The notes under the pieces: model-generated
The model's input: only the letters and a program-made list of their open reading frames with translations
The model's database searches: none
What the model was told of the DNA's origin: nothing
Shown here: piece after piece, positions 1-13,200 of the stretch
How the letters are laid out: each line of letters starts with the position of its first letter
How positions within the stretch are numbered: position 1 is the first letter of the stretch
Translations under genes and position numbers: made by a program
NCBI RefSeq assembly: GCF_030463535.1
Contig: NC_132878.1
Coordinates: 29,634,261 to 29,698,260 of the forward strand
Origin: Salminus brasiliensis
Lineage: Eukaryota; Chordata; Actinopteri; Characiformes; Bryconidae
Direction of reading: 5' to 3'
DNA: 64,000 nucleotides

Positions 1-427
1 AAAGCATACAATCAAAATGCATGTAAAACAATAATTTTTTTCAAGTGCCAATTTTACACATCAAGCTAATCATGTTTCAAAACATTCCCTTTGGTCAAAA
101 ACTTGAAAATAAGCTGTAAAAATAGCTACTTGTTGAGTTTGTGATTTAAAATAAATATACACATCTACACACATGCCCAATTTTCATCCTACAGGCTATA
201 TTAAATTTGTACTTTTTTCAGCCAGGACAGTCACAAATACATGTCAGCAAATCAGAACAGCCGTCAGTAGTAATGGATTAATGGTTGTTTAAAAGTAAAC
301 TATGATCATTCTCAATACAGAGAACCAAACAAACACTTGAACAGTGTAGAATAACAACTTCTCAACCAAACAGATCAAATGTGCCAATAACAAAACACCC
401 AAGTTTCAATACTGACTGTTTACTTAC

Positions 428-3400
428 ATTTGCGTTTTGGCTGCTTGCCTCTGGGCCTTGCGCTCTTTCCTTTTCTGGTCAGGGGGCTTTGCAAAGACAA
501 TCTCAATATTTTCACCCTCCAATTCCTTTCCATTCATCTCCTCCAGTGCCTGCAGAACAGAAAGGAAAAACAAAAAGAAACTTTAGAGTAGGAGTTTCTG
601 AACATAAAAGCATACAATCATTTTGACTAAAGACTTGAATGGAAAGAATTTACATTCTTTTTCAATGTATTATTTACCTATTAATTAGGAGTTACATTTA
701 TATGAAATTGTCTTTGGGGGAAAACATCACATAATTTTTATATAAAAAAAAAAGTAATAATATCTAACAGACGTACAAAATATCAGTGGCTGATATAATG
801 TGCATGTGAAAAATGAAATTATTGATATGATGAAATTACGGCCAATGACATACTTAATTTTAGCTTGCCCTTAATCCAGAGGCCACAGCACATCAAGATA
901 GTCACATTTTGTGTTCAATGGCGACTGATGGCTGTAATGCACTGCCGTTTTGACTACAAGTCTGGAGTGTTGACCACGTAAGATTTAAACATCAAAACAG
1001 GGTCCACAGAGGTCTCATTACCTTGACAGCACCATCCCTCTCTTCAAAGTGAATAAAAGCATAGTCCTTCAGCTTCTTAACTCGTTCAAGCTTCCCAAAC
1101 TGGCTAAAGGCCTTCTCCAGTATTTCTTCTGTTACACTGTTTGCCAGGTTCCGGACAAATAATACCTTTACCTGAAAAAGAGACAGGACATCGTAGCAGG
1201 CATTAGCTCTCAGATATGTTCAGATACGAGAACATGAACTAGATCAATAATGTTATCAATGAGAGAGAAATCAGCATCTTCAGGTGATATGGTAAAAATT
1301 ACATTTTGATAGACATACAAAAATGCACCTATACGAACAAATTCTTAGAAAATGCTGTTTAAATACTCTCCCATACAAAGTACAGTGCTTTATGTTCAAA
1401 ATCTGCAGCAAATCATCTAAATAAACAGCACTAATTACACTCTCTGTAATGAAATGTCAGTGTTATATAAGTGCTGATGATATCCAAAATACGCTCACTT
1501 GTCTTATGATAACAAAATGAAATACAATTTTGATAAAATATCATCATATTGCCCACCCCTAATTCAAACACCCCATCTTCATTTCAGGGAGTTCTAATCA
1601 ATCTAATAAAACAAGAAATACAGTTACGCTACACTTCAACTGGCTAAATGGGCTGCAATAACAAACACCGAAAACTAGACAGTAAAAAGCTCAGAAACAG
1701 AACCCCTGAAGCTCAGGCAATGTCATTCTTAGAATAAAATCTCAGTGAATAACATGTAAATTCTTCTGCATTCTCACATCTGATGTGTTCCAGGCACAAT
1801 TATATGCTGATGTTCTTCTTTTAAACCATCTACCATCCTCCAATACAGTATTTTCCAATCCTAGGTCCCAACATTACCGCACATGAATATTGGCTTGTTC
1901 AAGTTTCGGCAACACCCCGCTTCCATTAACTCTGCACCACTTTCCGATGCTGCTTCTGAAAATATGTTGTCCTCTACCTCTCACTACTGGAGATCTACTA
2001 CCACCTACCATTTCTGAAGAGATGCAGCTTAATGACATATTACATACATAAATAAAACAATTGAGGCTAACAAAAATACTGTTTCTAGTAGATTTGTTCA
2101 GCACAGTAAAAAGAATGTGCATTAGTTAATGTAAACTTTTTATGAAGCTATTCTGACAGCATATATTATTTGACATTAAAGGAAATCTCCAACCTATATT
2201 TACAACACGGTAACACACATTAAGCAGACACTAGAAAAGGCTTGTCAGTTCTCACCTTGGCCATGACCTCTGGGTCAGGGTCCTCGATGGGGTCAGCCCA
2301 TTCCACTGTAACAACGTTTCCCCAAACCTTCACCTTTCCACTCATCAGCCGGCGCCGGGCCTGTGCTGCAGTCTTGTGGTCCTCATACTCCAAGAAACAG
2401 AACCCTCGGTTTTTCTTCTTGTCGTCGGGCTGGTGGTACAGGATAACGTCATTCAGGCCCTCTGAAAGCACACCAAGTGGAGAAAGAAAGATGATATTAC
2501 ATCACACCCACTGTTATGAAAATGCATCATATTGGTAACAGCTTTTAGTTTGAACTCAGCGGAGTTATTATGTATGGAAATGTTTATTAGGGCTAGTCGA
2601 TGCATAGACTCCAGTAGCCAGCATTAACTTTTTCACTAATTTGTGCTACTGTAGCTCTTCTGTGAGATCAGACCAGCTGGACTACCATTTCACTCCCAAC
2701 ACGCATCAATGAGTTTAGGAGATGCTCTGACCTAGTCTACCCATCATTTTGCACTTGTCAAATTCAATCAGATTCTTATGCTTGCTAATTTTTACTGCTT
2801 TCAACACAAGAACTTCAAGAACTGACCGTTCACTTGCTGCCTAAAAAATCCCACCCCTTTACAGATGACCCTGTAGATGAAAATAATGTTTTTCACATCA
2901 CCTGGAAGTGCTTTTAAATGTTATGGCTGATAGGTGCATTGTGTCAATGTCAAAACAAATTTTCTTAGAAAGTTAAGAATGTCTTTGATGGAGGCACAAG
3001 GGCTAGCTCCGTCAACAAGATAAGAGATGTAGATCTGACAGGACTATACACTATCCAGTAGCTAATTCTTTCACCAACCTGTGACTTTAGCAAACTCTTC
3101 TACGATCTGTTCTTTCGTCTTGCTCTTCGGGATAGAGCCCACAAAGAGTCTGTTGTTGGCCACTGATATACATACACCGATCTGCTTTCCTGGTCGAATT
3201 TCATGATTGTTACACTGAGGAAGGTGGGGGAAAAACAAAACAACCAAATCATTAAACACCATTACAGCATTTAGAGGTGTAAAACAAGAATTTTCATTTC
3301 TCATTTCTGATGTATTCTGGTGACAATTCCTGTATCTTTAATATCACTGGGAAGAAAGGGAAAAACCCCACCAAACCTTATTGCAATGCCACTACTGTCA

Positions 3401-6400
3401 ATATTGTGCAGAACTATGGACTGTCTAGACAGTAAAAAAGGCAGAAATTCTATTAACCACAAACTAGATATCACTATATTTATATTTTAATTTTATAATA
3501 TGAATAAATAATGACAAAATTCATGTTTCTTTAACCAAAAATGAACAATAAAATGTCAAACTAACAAATACAAATATTGTATTGCGCTGGGGATGGCTGG
3601 TATTTTGGTTTCTACAGATAATCCCATTGTCCACCAATTCTTTTCATAAACAGTTTGCATTAAAGTACATATTCTAATGCTTCAGAATTTATGAGCCCGT
3701 CCAAAAAAGAATAAATTAACAAAGTTTGAATCATGAGATCCAAGAGAATGAGAAATGAGATGGTGGGAGGAAAGTAAGGTTTTACACACTGATTCACACA
3801 TGTACAGACAGACTAACTGACTGAACACTAATATCAACCCAGCCTTTTTGATACATCAGACTAAAAAAAGTGCATTCCTATTATAGAGAAACTCACCAGC
3901 TTTACGGCCTCCTGCGCGGCCTCTTTAGTGCAGAAAGTGACGAAGGCGTATCCGCGGTTCAGCCCACTCAGCGGGTCCATCATCAGTCGCAGGTCCCAGA
4001 TGGGCCCGGCTTTTTCAAAAAGAGGCACCAGCTCATCCTCAAACAGGTCCCTTGGGATTTTACCCACAAATATCTGTACAAAAACACAATACTTTAACAG
4101 TAAACAAAGTGGCTATATCTGTGCATCTGCAGGAACACCCTCAGTTATACTTATTCCAAAGTAATACACTTTAATAACTAAGTAGCATTTTGGATTATGA
4201 AATCTGCAAAAGGCCTTCCAGTCAGATCTTAGCGGTTAACTGTCATCGTAACACAAGTTACTCCAGGACAGTATACACTTCATCACTTGGAAAACCTTAA
4301 GAAACTAAATATTTTCTAAATAACTTGACTGTATTGAAATTCAAAAATCAACATCCTAGTAAAAAAAACAAACCATAGCAGCACTAAAACAGCAAAAACC
4401 ATCCAGTCTGAGGTTGCAGGAACTGACTTTCTAACTAAATATGGACCATGACAATAAAACAAAAAAAAACAGCACGTGCTTTCAAAACTACCAATATAAA
4501 AAAAACTATGCCCAAGACATACGTAGACAAATACTGAATTGACTCTTATACTCTAAGGCGCTCAAACCTCTACAATGTCTCATATACATTTTTTAATAAT
4601 ATTGACTGCTTTGACAGAGTTTAAGAGTGCTTATCTTATTTGAAACCTTAACCTGCTGATGTGCATTACCTCTGTGCCGACTGTGGGCTGGGCGCCGGTG
4701 TAGACAGACTCCGGTGGAGGGCCACCATATTTGCGCTGCCCTGTCGTCACATCGAGTGTGTAGCTGGTTTTCTCAAGCAGAGCCTGTGTGTTACAGCACA
4801 TTCAAGTTTAAATACACATCAGTCTGAAAACATAGGCCTAGATCAATATCTCAAGTGGCTGGATATTGACAACCCATACACTTCTCACTATCAGCAAAAA
4901 TCCTGCTGATATTTAGTGGCGTGTTTTGCTTAATATATGGTCTATTATACTTTAGTTTAAAGGCAAAGAACTGCAGGATAATCTTCCATACTGGCTCATA
5001 GGTTCATATGGTATTCTTTTGAACACAAATCAATCATTATTACTAATCCAAAGCTCACCTCTAGCACACAAATGACAACAGATATATTTACTCTGATGAA
5101 AAGAAAAAATAAATAAACCATGGCTTTTACATTACATAAGAGTAGAGCAGGCGATATGGTAAAAATACTATATCACAATATTTTAAGACTTTTTTGCGAT
5201 ACAGAATATTTATCACAATACATGTAAGACTAAAAACATTAATACCAACAGACTCTACTATTCAGATACTCTTCCGTACTGAATAGTGATCTTTTATTCA
5301 ACATCAGCTGCTCTTCATCTAACTAAACCAGTCTAATCACACTGTTAGTAATGAAACCTGCAGCTGATCAGTGTTTATTAAGCACTAACAGTCTCCTCAA
5401 TATGCTCAGAAAAGCATATTGTTATCATCATAACAAAATGTATCACAATACGATAAAATATTGTCATACTGCCCAGCTCTACATAAAAGGGAATGAACTT
5501 TTTTCTGCAGAAGTGTGCCCACTGAGACCTGACCATCACATCAGTCAAGTAAAGCTGTTTAATTATTGCAAAAATGGGAGCTAAAATGTGGGTGGAAATG
5601 AAATTGTCACATCAGTTGTGCCCAAGCCGGCAATCCATATAGAGTGTGTATTAAAAGGTTAAATGTGATGCAGCCATACTTTGATTTTTGCTTCATCTGG
5701 TCCTTTGCTGGAATCTGTAACTTTGGTCCCTTGCTTCTCTCTCTGTCGATGCGTCTTCATCACTCCACAGAGAAAGGCACTTTTGTTCTGACAGAGAGAG
5801 AGAGAGAGAGAGAGACAGAGACAGAGAGGTGAGCAACAATACATTCAGCATAGCATATAGATACCAATAACACTGTGTTGCAACTGACAAGAGTAATTAT
5901 TCCTTATTTGTAATTTTCAAGTGCTCTTTCAATGAGGCACAGCCAGAACATCAGAACAGCTCATTTATACTGGTCTTGAAGTTACAGTAACAAAAACAGT
6001 CTGTTTAACTTTTTAAAACATAAAGACACAGACAACATTAGTGAGCCTCAAGCTTGTTCAATAAATCTTTAGAACCTGAAGCTGCTGAATTGTTTACACT
6101 GTCTCAAAGGACTGACATAATGGTCCAAAAAGACTTCTAAAATCTTTGTACACAGACTTGAATTGAAAGTGTAAATGGCAAACAGCCATTTTCACCAAAT
6201 CACACTTACTTGCACATGGGATAGGTCGCTTTCTTTAAACTGTAACAGAACCTGCAGTGCACCTTCCTCATTGAACTCCTTCAAGGCTTCGATGGCACGT
6301 TCATCGAGATCACTATGTGCTACGAGGCCTGCAGAGAGAACAGAAACAAATCTCACACTGTCTGCTCACCAGCGCCAACACAGACGCTAATCAGTGAAAA

Positions 6401-8532
6401 TCCTCCATCCGGTCAGATTTTAATCAGGGTCCAGCAGCGTAACTGCAGTTACTCAGAGAGAAAGTTCAACAGTATCATACTTCGGACAGAGGAGTAAACA
6501 CTTCACAAAGCCTGAGATACTTACCGTGTCTTTCACACAGCCCACACTCCACCGCATATATATCTATAAACTAGAGATGCTGAGACTCTTAATATTGAAC
6601 TTCAGCTAACCTAGGGCTATGTACATCCCTCGATATACTTCCTGTAGTGCACTACAGTCCTTCAGAATTATTGTGTGTGGATCACATGAAGGAGTGCTCC
6701 CTTAAACTGCCTGTATTGTTATAGTCTGACTGTTAATGAGGATTAATGTGTCTTGATTGATAAATATGAATCCTGGGAGTCTACACATGACAAATGTAAG
6801 CCACTTTCATTAGGGTTCAAGCACTGCACATCATTCAGTAGAGCCAATAGTCGGTTACTTTGGGAATTTGTGAGCTTGCAATCACAAAAATTTACAAAAT
6901 TACATACAAAGTTACATGAGCTGCCCATCCACCAGGTACATCACTGGAGTACCGGTGTTTCTGTAAATTAATGGCTGCTTAACCTAACTTTGATGATATT
7001 CCAAACTGAACCCAACTCTGCTACAAGGCTAATGTAGCCAACAACTAACATAAGCTCCTCCCCACCAATTAACATGGTGCTAAATCACCCCTCTCCTCAA
7101 AGTGTGTGGAGATGTTCAGTAATCTCTAATACACTTAAGTGATTTCTGACGATATAGGACTCACTTCTAAAACAATGAGCAAAGCTAAACACAGTAGCAG
7201 CAGCAAGAGGCCTGAATTTTTTCTGCCCTCTAGTCAATTTCCTCTCCAGTAAAACACCTGGCCCCACTTGTCTCTAATAACCACATAGCTACACATTAAT
7301 AATACAAGCAACAACGTAACTACTGGCGATCTATTCACCGTTAAAAATGATTGCAGCAGAACAGCTAAAGTAATTACACATGTATTAACTTCAGCTTTGA
7401 GTCACGTAATTACACAAGTGTATCTGTAACAGCATGTGCTCTGTGGTTGATACATGTGTAATGCAAGCTGTTCTACTGTAATCTCAGTGAATGCATTGGC
7501 AGTAGTTAGTTATTTTATTCACTGTTAATGTGTAACATACGTATACAGTTTAGAGAAATTTAGTGTAACATGGCTCCAAAATTAGCTTCAATTTAAAAGC
7601 CATTAATTAACTAAAGGGGAATTCCACTGATTTTTCAAAATCCGCTGCATAATTACAACAGTTGTCAGTCAGTCATTCAGAGTGGGTTTGGTGTAAAACA
7701 CTCCATTCTAGGGAAGCTATGAGGCAGCACTGTCCACAGGGAAGAAGATTTTGGCTTTAAAATATGTTTTAACTATTTCAAACCAAACTCACTCTGACTG
7801 CATTCATCTCAACCCCTGATTTGAGCAGCAAATCCATAAATTAAAAAAGGGAGGGGTGGAAACTCCCTGTAAAACTGAAATGAAAATGCTTTGAATTGTT
7901 ACACCCCTACAGTTTTCACACCCCTAACACACATCACCTGTCCCTGCCTCAGGACAGCTGCTACTATTGTTCCGGCAAATGCCCAGCTGGCTTCGGCCCA
8001 AACCGAACAGCCCTCCACCCCCCCTCAACTCTCACGCAAGCATCAATCCCCCAGGACGTCATCAAGGAGTACAGCCCCCTCCTCCCCCTTGTCTATAGCC
8101 ATAAAACTCTAATCCTCAGGATGGTTTTTCACTCATTGTAAAAGCAGATGCCCTTCATTCAGCCCCTGCAGTTTAGGGTCATTTAGGGGGCTGCAGTACC
8201 CATTTTTTTATTTGGAAACCACACAAAGTTGCTTCAATCCTTAAAAAAAACAATAGCACACTTAATGAAGAGAGGAAATATCAAATACAGTTTAACATGC
8301 AATGAATGTTAAGGCTAAATCCAGAAGAAAGAAAAACAGTAGAAGTCAATTTGAATTTTGTATCTTTGCTTTTCTCGTTCTTACCTGCTATGTAAATTTC
8401 ATCTAGCTTTTCAGCAACTTTCTGTGGTAACCCAGCCTCTATTAAAAGCTGGAAGTGTTCAGAGTGGGTAACTGCAGCGGACGTGTCCATCGGTTCCTCC
8501 GTACCGTTCCCATTTACATGTTCTGTTGCCAT
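428..8532 (-). CDS. syncrip: hnRNP Q (SYNCRIP), partial: N-terminal acidic domain and RRM1-3
   Basis: Cytoplasmic/nuclear RNA-binding protein of the hnRNP Q/R family, acting in splicing, mRNA transport, stability and translation. Coding exons, 5' to 3' on the minus strand: 8532-8385, 6328-6210, 5787-5680, 4783-4670, 4073-3897, 3214-3079, 2461-2256, 1171-1022, 549-428. All join in frame at GT-AG sites and give about 426 residues. The start [10 protein letters not shown] is the hnRNP Q N-terminus, not hnRNP R. Residues about 24-95 form the N-terminal acidic helical domain. RRM1 (about 162-240) has RNP2 IFVGKI and RNP1 [11 protein letters not shown]2 (about 243-325) has LFVGSI and [11 protein letters not shown]3 (about 338-408) has LFVRNL and KDYAFIHF. 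The last exon here ends in phase 2 (AT|GTAAGT), so the RGG/GY-rich C-terminus must be encoded left of base 1. Exon 3 is preceded by a TC microsatellite that serves as its polypyrimidine tract. Residue identity to family members was judged by eye. Confidence 0.97.
1262..1560. repeat. Old copy of the CGATATGG-type DNA element (syncrip intron)
   Basis: Starts GGTGATATGGTAAAAAT and ends ATATCATCATATTGCCCA, with internal blocks (AATACTCTCCCATACAAAG, AATCTGCAGCA) shared with copies at 5.15, 9.90 and 44.6 kb. It is more diverged than those copies. The ends are imperfect inverted repeats, which suggests a non-autonomous DNA transposon. Confidence 0.6.
5148..5484. repeat. CGATATGG-type non-autonomous DNA element, about 335 bp (syncrip intron)
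   Basis: Begins GGCGATATGGTAAAAATA and ends GATAAAATATTGTCATACTGCCCAGC. It shares almost its whole length with 9899-10243, including the blocks GATCTTTTATTCAACATC and AAGCACTAACAGTCTCCTC. Terminal sequences TGGGCGATATG and TGGGCAATATGA (reverse of the other end) are imperfect terminal inverted repeats. No coding capacity. Confidence 0.7.
5792..5827 (-). repeat. GA/TC microsatellite at syncrip exon 3 acceptor
   Basis: A run of AGAG with three AGAC interruptions on the plus strand, ending 5 nt from the CAG acceptor (exon starts at 5787 on the minus strand). Read on the syncrip strand it is a TC repeat and supplies the polypyrimidine tract. Confidence 0.85.
7615..7800. repeat. Interspersed repeat (GAATTCCACTGA family)
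   Basis: Blocks GGGGAATTCCACTGA and CATTCAGAGTGGGTTTGGTG recur at 25311-25440 (rars2 intron), and a diverged form lies near 17040-17180 (akirin2 intron). Class unknown; no terminal inverted repeats or coding capacity recognised. Confidence 0.45.
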
Positions 8533-9124
8533 GCCGCCAGATATCTGTTCAAATGCAATGGAGCCAAATTAGTGTCGGACACTTTTGGAGGGACAGTGGA
8601 CAGTAAGTGATGCTCAGCTTACTTTTCTCTTGCCAAAGGGGCTCCTGGTAGCTGTGCATGCAAAAAGAAAGACCCTCACCTGCATGCACTGACATTTCAA
8701 CAGTTCAGCAAAACACATGATTTGAAAAACACCGCCGCAAAACAAGCATTGCATCCAGGAGTCAAACAGCAGAAGAAATGTGTGAATCAGTGAAAGGATC
8801 AAAATAAGAAGTGTCACAAACAATATTAAAACATTAAAATAATAAACCCAAAAAACAGTATCGCACACAGCAGGATATCTGACTAAACCTTATAAAGCAA
8901 TGGCTCAATCACACATGCTGAAATGGAAGCCACCAGCCAGCATGAGGAAATGTGATTAACGCTAATCAGCGAGCACTTGCTTTCAGGGTGGACAATGATG
9001 CACAATCATCACATCACATTTAGAGCCTGACTGATATCACTTAGATCTGTGCCTTTTCTAATTACACCTCAGCATCACCCGGAGCCCACAGAGAGCTTTT
9101 CCACCAAAAAAGGAAACCAATAAC

Positions 9125-9345
9125 AAAATACAGTCATATGCAAAAGTTTGGGCGCCCCTGGACAAATGCAATTTTGTTTCGGTTCTAAATCCTAAACAGG
9201 CCTGAATTATACATTTATAGAAATAAATTAACAAAAGATGGAAAAAAATACATGTATTTAATGCTTTGCAGTATGTTAAATTAAGCCACAAAACAGCAAT
9301 GATGTTTTAAAATGTGCAGAAGTGACTTTCTGTAGAGGATGTGAA
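9125..9345. repeat. Tc1-family terminal fragment / MITE
   Basis: Begins CAGTCATATGCAAAAGTTTGGGCGCCCCTGG, a terminal sequence typical of a common teleost Tc1-like family. The inner part (GACTTTCTGTAGAGGATGTG) is shared with 33165-33225, where the terminus appears in the opposite orientation. No transposase is encoded. Confidence 0.6.
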
Positions 9346-9896
9346 CTTATTTACATAAAAAACACATACTCTTATTACTGTATAAGTGTACAATATGACT
9401 ATTTAAGTAGTTCTCTTCATGAGCTTATCATGATTTTTTTTTTAATTCTGAATTTACTTGTCTGATGTCCTGTCGTCAGTGCAAGCTAACAGCATGATCA
9501 CCCAGGAATTCTGCTGCCTGCATTCACAGAGCACCAACAGCACAGACCCACTGTTGTTGCTCTACATTGGACACAAACCTCCTGCTGCTTTAGTGAACTC
9601 ACCTTTGCACACATTTCCTGCCAGCACAGATTTCTAGTAGTGGTTTTATGCCCTTATAAAACCCCCTTGTGCTGTTTTACATCCCATCTGTATATAGTTT
9701 TCTGATTAATAATTTAAAATATGTCTAATGTTCAGGGTCTTATTTCTGTGCTGCTGTGATGACGCAATTTCCTCTGGGAAACAAGCATCCATCCAGCCAC
9801 CTCTCCATCCATCCATCCATCCATGTATCAACTTGTTTTTTTTAAGTCACTCCTAGTGCATTCTGCCTGTCAAAATACTGTGCACATTGAAAGTAC

Positions 9897-10245
9897 GACT
9901 GGGCGATATGGTAAAAATACTCCATCACAATATTTAAAGCCTTTTTTTTGTGATACATGATATTTATCACAATACATGTGATCACAGACTAAAAACATCA
10001 GTAGTGACAGATTCTGATACACTACTGTTCAGATACTCTCCATTACTGAGTACAGTGATCTTTTATTCAACATCTGCTGCTCTTCATCTAATTAAACCAG
10101 TCTAATTACACTGTTAGTAATGAAATCTGCAGCAGGTCAGTGTTTATTAAGCACTAACAGTCTCCTCCATATGCTTAGAAAAGCATATTATCACAATGAC
10201 AAAATTTATCAGAACATGATATCGTCATATTGCCCAGCTGTACTC
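9897..10245. repeat. CGATATGG-type non-autonomous DNA element, best copy (syncrip intron 1)
   Basis: Starts TGGGCGATATGGTAAAAATA and ends ATATCGTCATATTGCCCAGC; the ends are imperfect inverted repeats of each other. Internal sequence is nearly collinear with the copies at 5148-5484 and 44598-44850. Confidence 0.7.
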
Positions 10246-11639
10246 GAAAGTGTACCATGTTAACCATATCTGCCATATCGATCAGCCAACCCAAACATCT
10301 GAGCACTGAAAGACCATGCCCCCAGATCTGCCCCTATATATTTGAAATGAACGAGTTTCTGCTGTTTAAGAAGCACAACCATTCAAAATACGGTCAGTAC
10401 TGGTCATTTCCATGTCAGCCTTGGTCCTATCCATCATACACTGAACACAACAGTGTAATAAGAAGTCTCCTAAAATCATGGATCACAGTATACTACATCT
10501 CTCTAGACTGGGAGCAGCATCAAAAGTGCCACAAGCTCGCTCTCTCGCTCTCTCTCTCTCTCTCTCTCACACACAGTGCTGCACTAAATCCAACTGCACA
10601 GGATAAATAACGCTCACCATAATGAACAGCGCTGACTGGAAACTGAACTGTGACCATTTATCACAACACTTCAGTTTCAGGCCATTAAACCTCAGAAAAC
10701 CAAACACTGAGAGATGCATATCACTAAAAGGTCAAGCCTGTTTCTGTGTACTTTAACCCGGATGACTGACTGATTCCTACTGGACTCAAACTTTATTAAC
10801 ACTGTATTTTTTATTCTTTTTTTTTTTTTGGGGGGGGGGGGGTATACCTGGCACAGCCTCAGTCACGTGGTAAGAGAGAGGGGACGTTTCAGCTGCAGGT
10901 AGCTTGACGTTTAGGACCAGCTTCAACAACACGGCATCAGCACAGAAACCGAGCACCAACACACACCTTCAACACCCTGCAGTACACCAGCAGATTCAGA
11001 GGGCTCACACACACACCTCAACCCAACGTTTAATCACAAGACACATGTGGGACATGGACCCGTTAACACAACACAGCCTGGAGCTTCGTGGGAAAGTGAC
11101 AGTGGGAAAGGCAGCAGCTAGCTAGCCTAAGTGAAACACGGCTGTACCGCCTGTCCAATGGTGACTACTTTCGGCACAAATAAAGAAAGAAAGAATAAAA
11201 AAGATGTATATATAATAAGATATTGAGTTTGAAACAAGTAGCAAAAGAAATTAAACCAAATAAACTAGACACTTCTTTCAAAATCACAATTAAGATTAGA
11301 TTAGATATAGCTAGCTAAACAAATACACGTAACGTGTAAAAAATAAAATAAATATATTTTTAAAAAGCTTGTAGCAGGTTCCCCTCTGGTCTGGTCCACC
11401 TTAAAATACTGGCCGGTTTGTAAATCCTCAGGCTGTCCGTTAGACCCCGGCATCTTTTAAGGTGGACCCGGTCATTCGGCTCAGAAGCAGCCAGTCATGA
11501 GAGCAGTGTGCGAGGCCACAATGAGAGCCGCTGCACACACTGGGCTCCATGTCAAAAATCACACCTGGCCACGGGACTGGACACAGAAAACACATGCAGG
11601 TCTTATATGCACGTACAGATCATATTAGTGAAGCTGTTT

Positions 11640-12250
11640 AAGATGCGGAGCAGTGGGGCGAGTGGGGATTTCTGCCGCTAGCGTTAAGGGAACGTGGTTG
11701 AATAGCGGAGTTAGCGCTGCATTAACCTCCAACTGCTAGCTAGCTAAATGCTAGCTACTGTATTCTGCAAAGCCCCCAGCCATGCTGCACACAAAACAGT
11801 TAGCTAGCACAGTATTCTGCAGGACCGACGTGCACATTATGCAGCGCTGAGAGTCTAGCCGCCCGCATGGGCCTGGCTAACCCCGCGAAGCCTCAGAGCG
11901 GAGTCCATTTTCAAAAAGCCGGTCAGAGCGTCCAGCCCACTCTGCACATTGTTCAAAACACCGGCAGAAAGAGCACCAACAAGCGCGCTCGGGCCGACGC
12001 ACACAGCGTGCATTTACCTGGTGATGGTGGTGTAAGGTGCGCAGCGTGTATTTGTGTGGGTCAGCCGGGGGTTTTAGGTGTGTAAAAGCAGGAGAATGGT
12101 CTGAAACCCCGCCGCTCCGCTCCGCCTCATCAGATAGTGTAAAATGGCGGAGTGCCGCTCACGCTGGACTGCGAGAGCTGCTACGGGGCTGCTGGGGGAC
12201 GCGCGCAGGGGCGGGGTCTGCAGGGGCGGCATCGATACTGGCCACAGCAC
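11640..12250. promoter_or_regulatory. CpG-rich promoter region of syncrip
   Basis: CG dinucleotides are dense here (for example around 11860-12010 and 12110-12240) against an AT-rich background, and no TE homology is apparent. It abuts the predicted syncrip exon 1 and contains a YY1-like AAAATGGCGG near 12140. Direction is inferred from the syncrip donor at 12018. Confidence 0.55.
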
Positions 12251-12425
12251 TACTAATGACAGTACCACGACTGTTAAAGCTGATGTAGGTAAAGCTGATA
12301 CTGGTAATATTACTAATAACAATGGTACTAATGATAATAATGACAGTAATAACAATGCAATAACAAGATTGAAAAGTAGTAATGACACTAGTAGTAACAA
12401 CACTACCACTACTACTATTCTTAAA
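12220..12425. repeat. Degenerate AAT/AAC/ACT trinucleotide-like tract
   Basis: Irregular runs of TAATAACAATGG and ACTACTACTA type next to the syncrip promoter. It opens long reading frames on both strands (for example 12144-12455 plus, 12074-12409 minus), but the encoded peptides are low complexity, so I do not call genes here. Confidence 0.6.
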
Positions 12426-12589
12426 ATGATAAATATTTATTTACTGAATATTTAAGGGCTAAACCCCATCCTCTATTCTTTTGAATGGAAGAATAAAACA
12501 ATAATTCATAGTGTTCAAAATGTATCATTTATTTTCAGGGGGAAAATGTACCAATAAGGGGCTGTTTTGCTTCATGCGGATATGATTGC

Positions 12590-13200
12590 CTCTAACAACT
12601 ATTTTTTTTTATTGATTCATTAAATCTATAGATTATTTCGTCGATTAACTGATACAATTATTTTTTTCTCCAAAATTAGAGCATTAGAGTATTTTAAATC
12701 CCTTTTGTACTTTACATAAGTGCAAAACTGTGGGCAAGCAAGAATTTTAGCATAATAGTGAGCATAATAGTGCAGTGGGGTATTTTCACTTTCCCTTATT
12801 AAAGTGTGTGTGGTCTATTGTATTTATGCCATTCTCTGCTTGAATAATGAGTCATTTGAGATCAAGTCAAGTCAGAGCTTTCACATTGTCTGGGATTCAC
12901 ATCTTGGGTGAATGAGTGTGTGTGTATGGAGGAGTCAATTTATTCAGTCTCTGGAGTTGAGAAGTCTGATGGCTTGTGAGAAGAAGCTGTTGCAGAGTCT
13001 TGTCACGTTAGACTGGATGCTGTGGTACCTTCTTCCCTATGGAGGGAGAACAGTTTGTGTGAAGGGTGCGTGGGGTCATCCACAATGCTGGTTGCTTTGC
13101 GGATGCAGAGGGCGGTGTAAATATTCATGATAGATGGGAGAGAGGCTCTGGTGATCCTCTCAGCCGTCCTCACTATTAGTTGAAGTGTCTGTAGCTTTAA
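12590..13200. repeat. Interspersed repeat debris
   Basis: A GATTCATTAAATCTATAGATTATTTCGTCGATTAA block (12613-12650) resembles the end of a common fish DNA element. The 12900-13180 stretch resembles a widespread fish repeat whose text recalls GAAGAAGCTGTTGCAGAGTCT...CTTCTTCCCTATGGAGGGAG; class not certain. No intact ORF. Confidence 0.4.

Larger units (their letters stand above)
8533..12150 (-). other. syncrip: syncrip 5' UTR: leader of exon 2, large first intron, predicted non-coding exon 1
   Basis: The exon carrying the start codon begins at 8544 after a TTTGAACAG acceptor, leaving 12 nt of leader (ATATCTGGCGGC) before ATG in good initiation context. A strong donor (ACCATCACCAG|GTAAATG) ends at 12018 on the minus strand, downstream of a CpG-rich stretch with a YY1-like AAAATGGCGG at about 12140-12150. 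I infer a non-coding first exon at about 12018-12150. The intervening intron (8545-12017) contains a Tc1-family end at 9.13 kb, a CGATATGG-type element at 9.9 kb, CCAT repeats at 9.8 kb, a CT repeat at 10.54-10.57 kb and a T/G homopolymer run at 10.82-10.84 kb. Exon 1 is a prediction without transcript support. Confidence 0.5.

Noticed and set aside
2242-2538. 98-codon plus-strand frame
   Set aside because: Antisense shadow of the syncrip RRM2 exon.
10230-10610. 126-codon plus-strand frame in syncrip intron 1
   Set aside because: Overlaps the end of a DNA element and a CT microsatellite; no protein similarity recognised.
12074-12409. 111-codon minus-strand Leu/Val-rich frame resembling a membrane segment
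   Set aside because: It is a translation of AAT/ACT-type low-complexity repeats next to the syncrip promoter.
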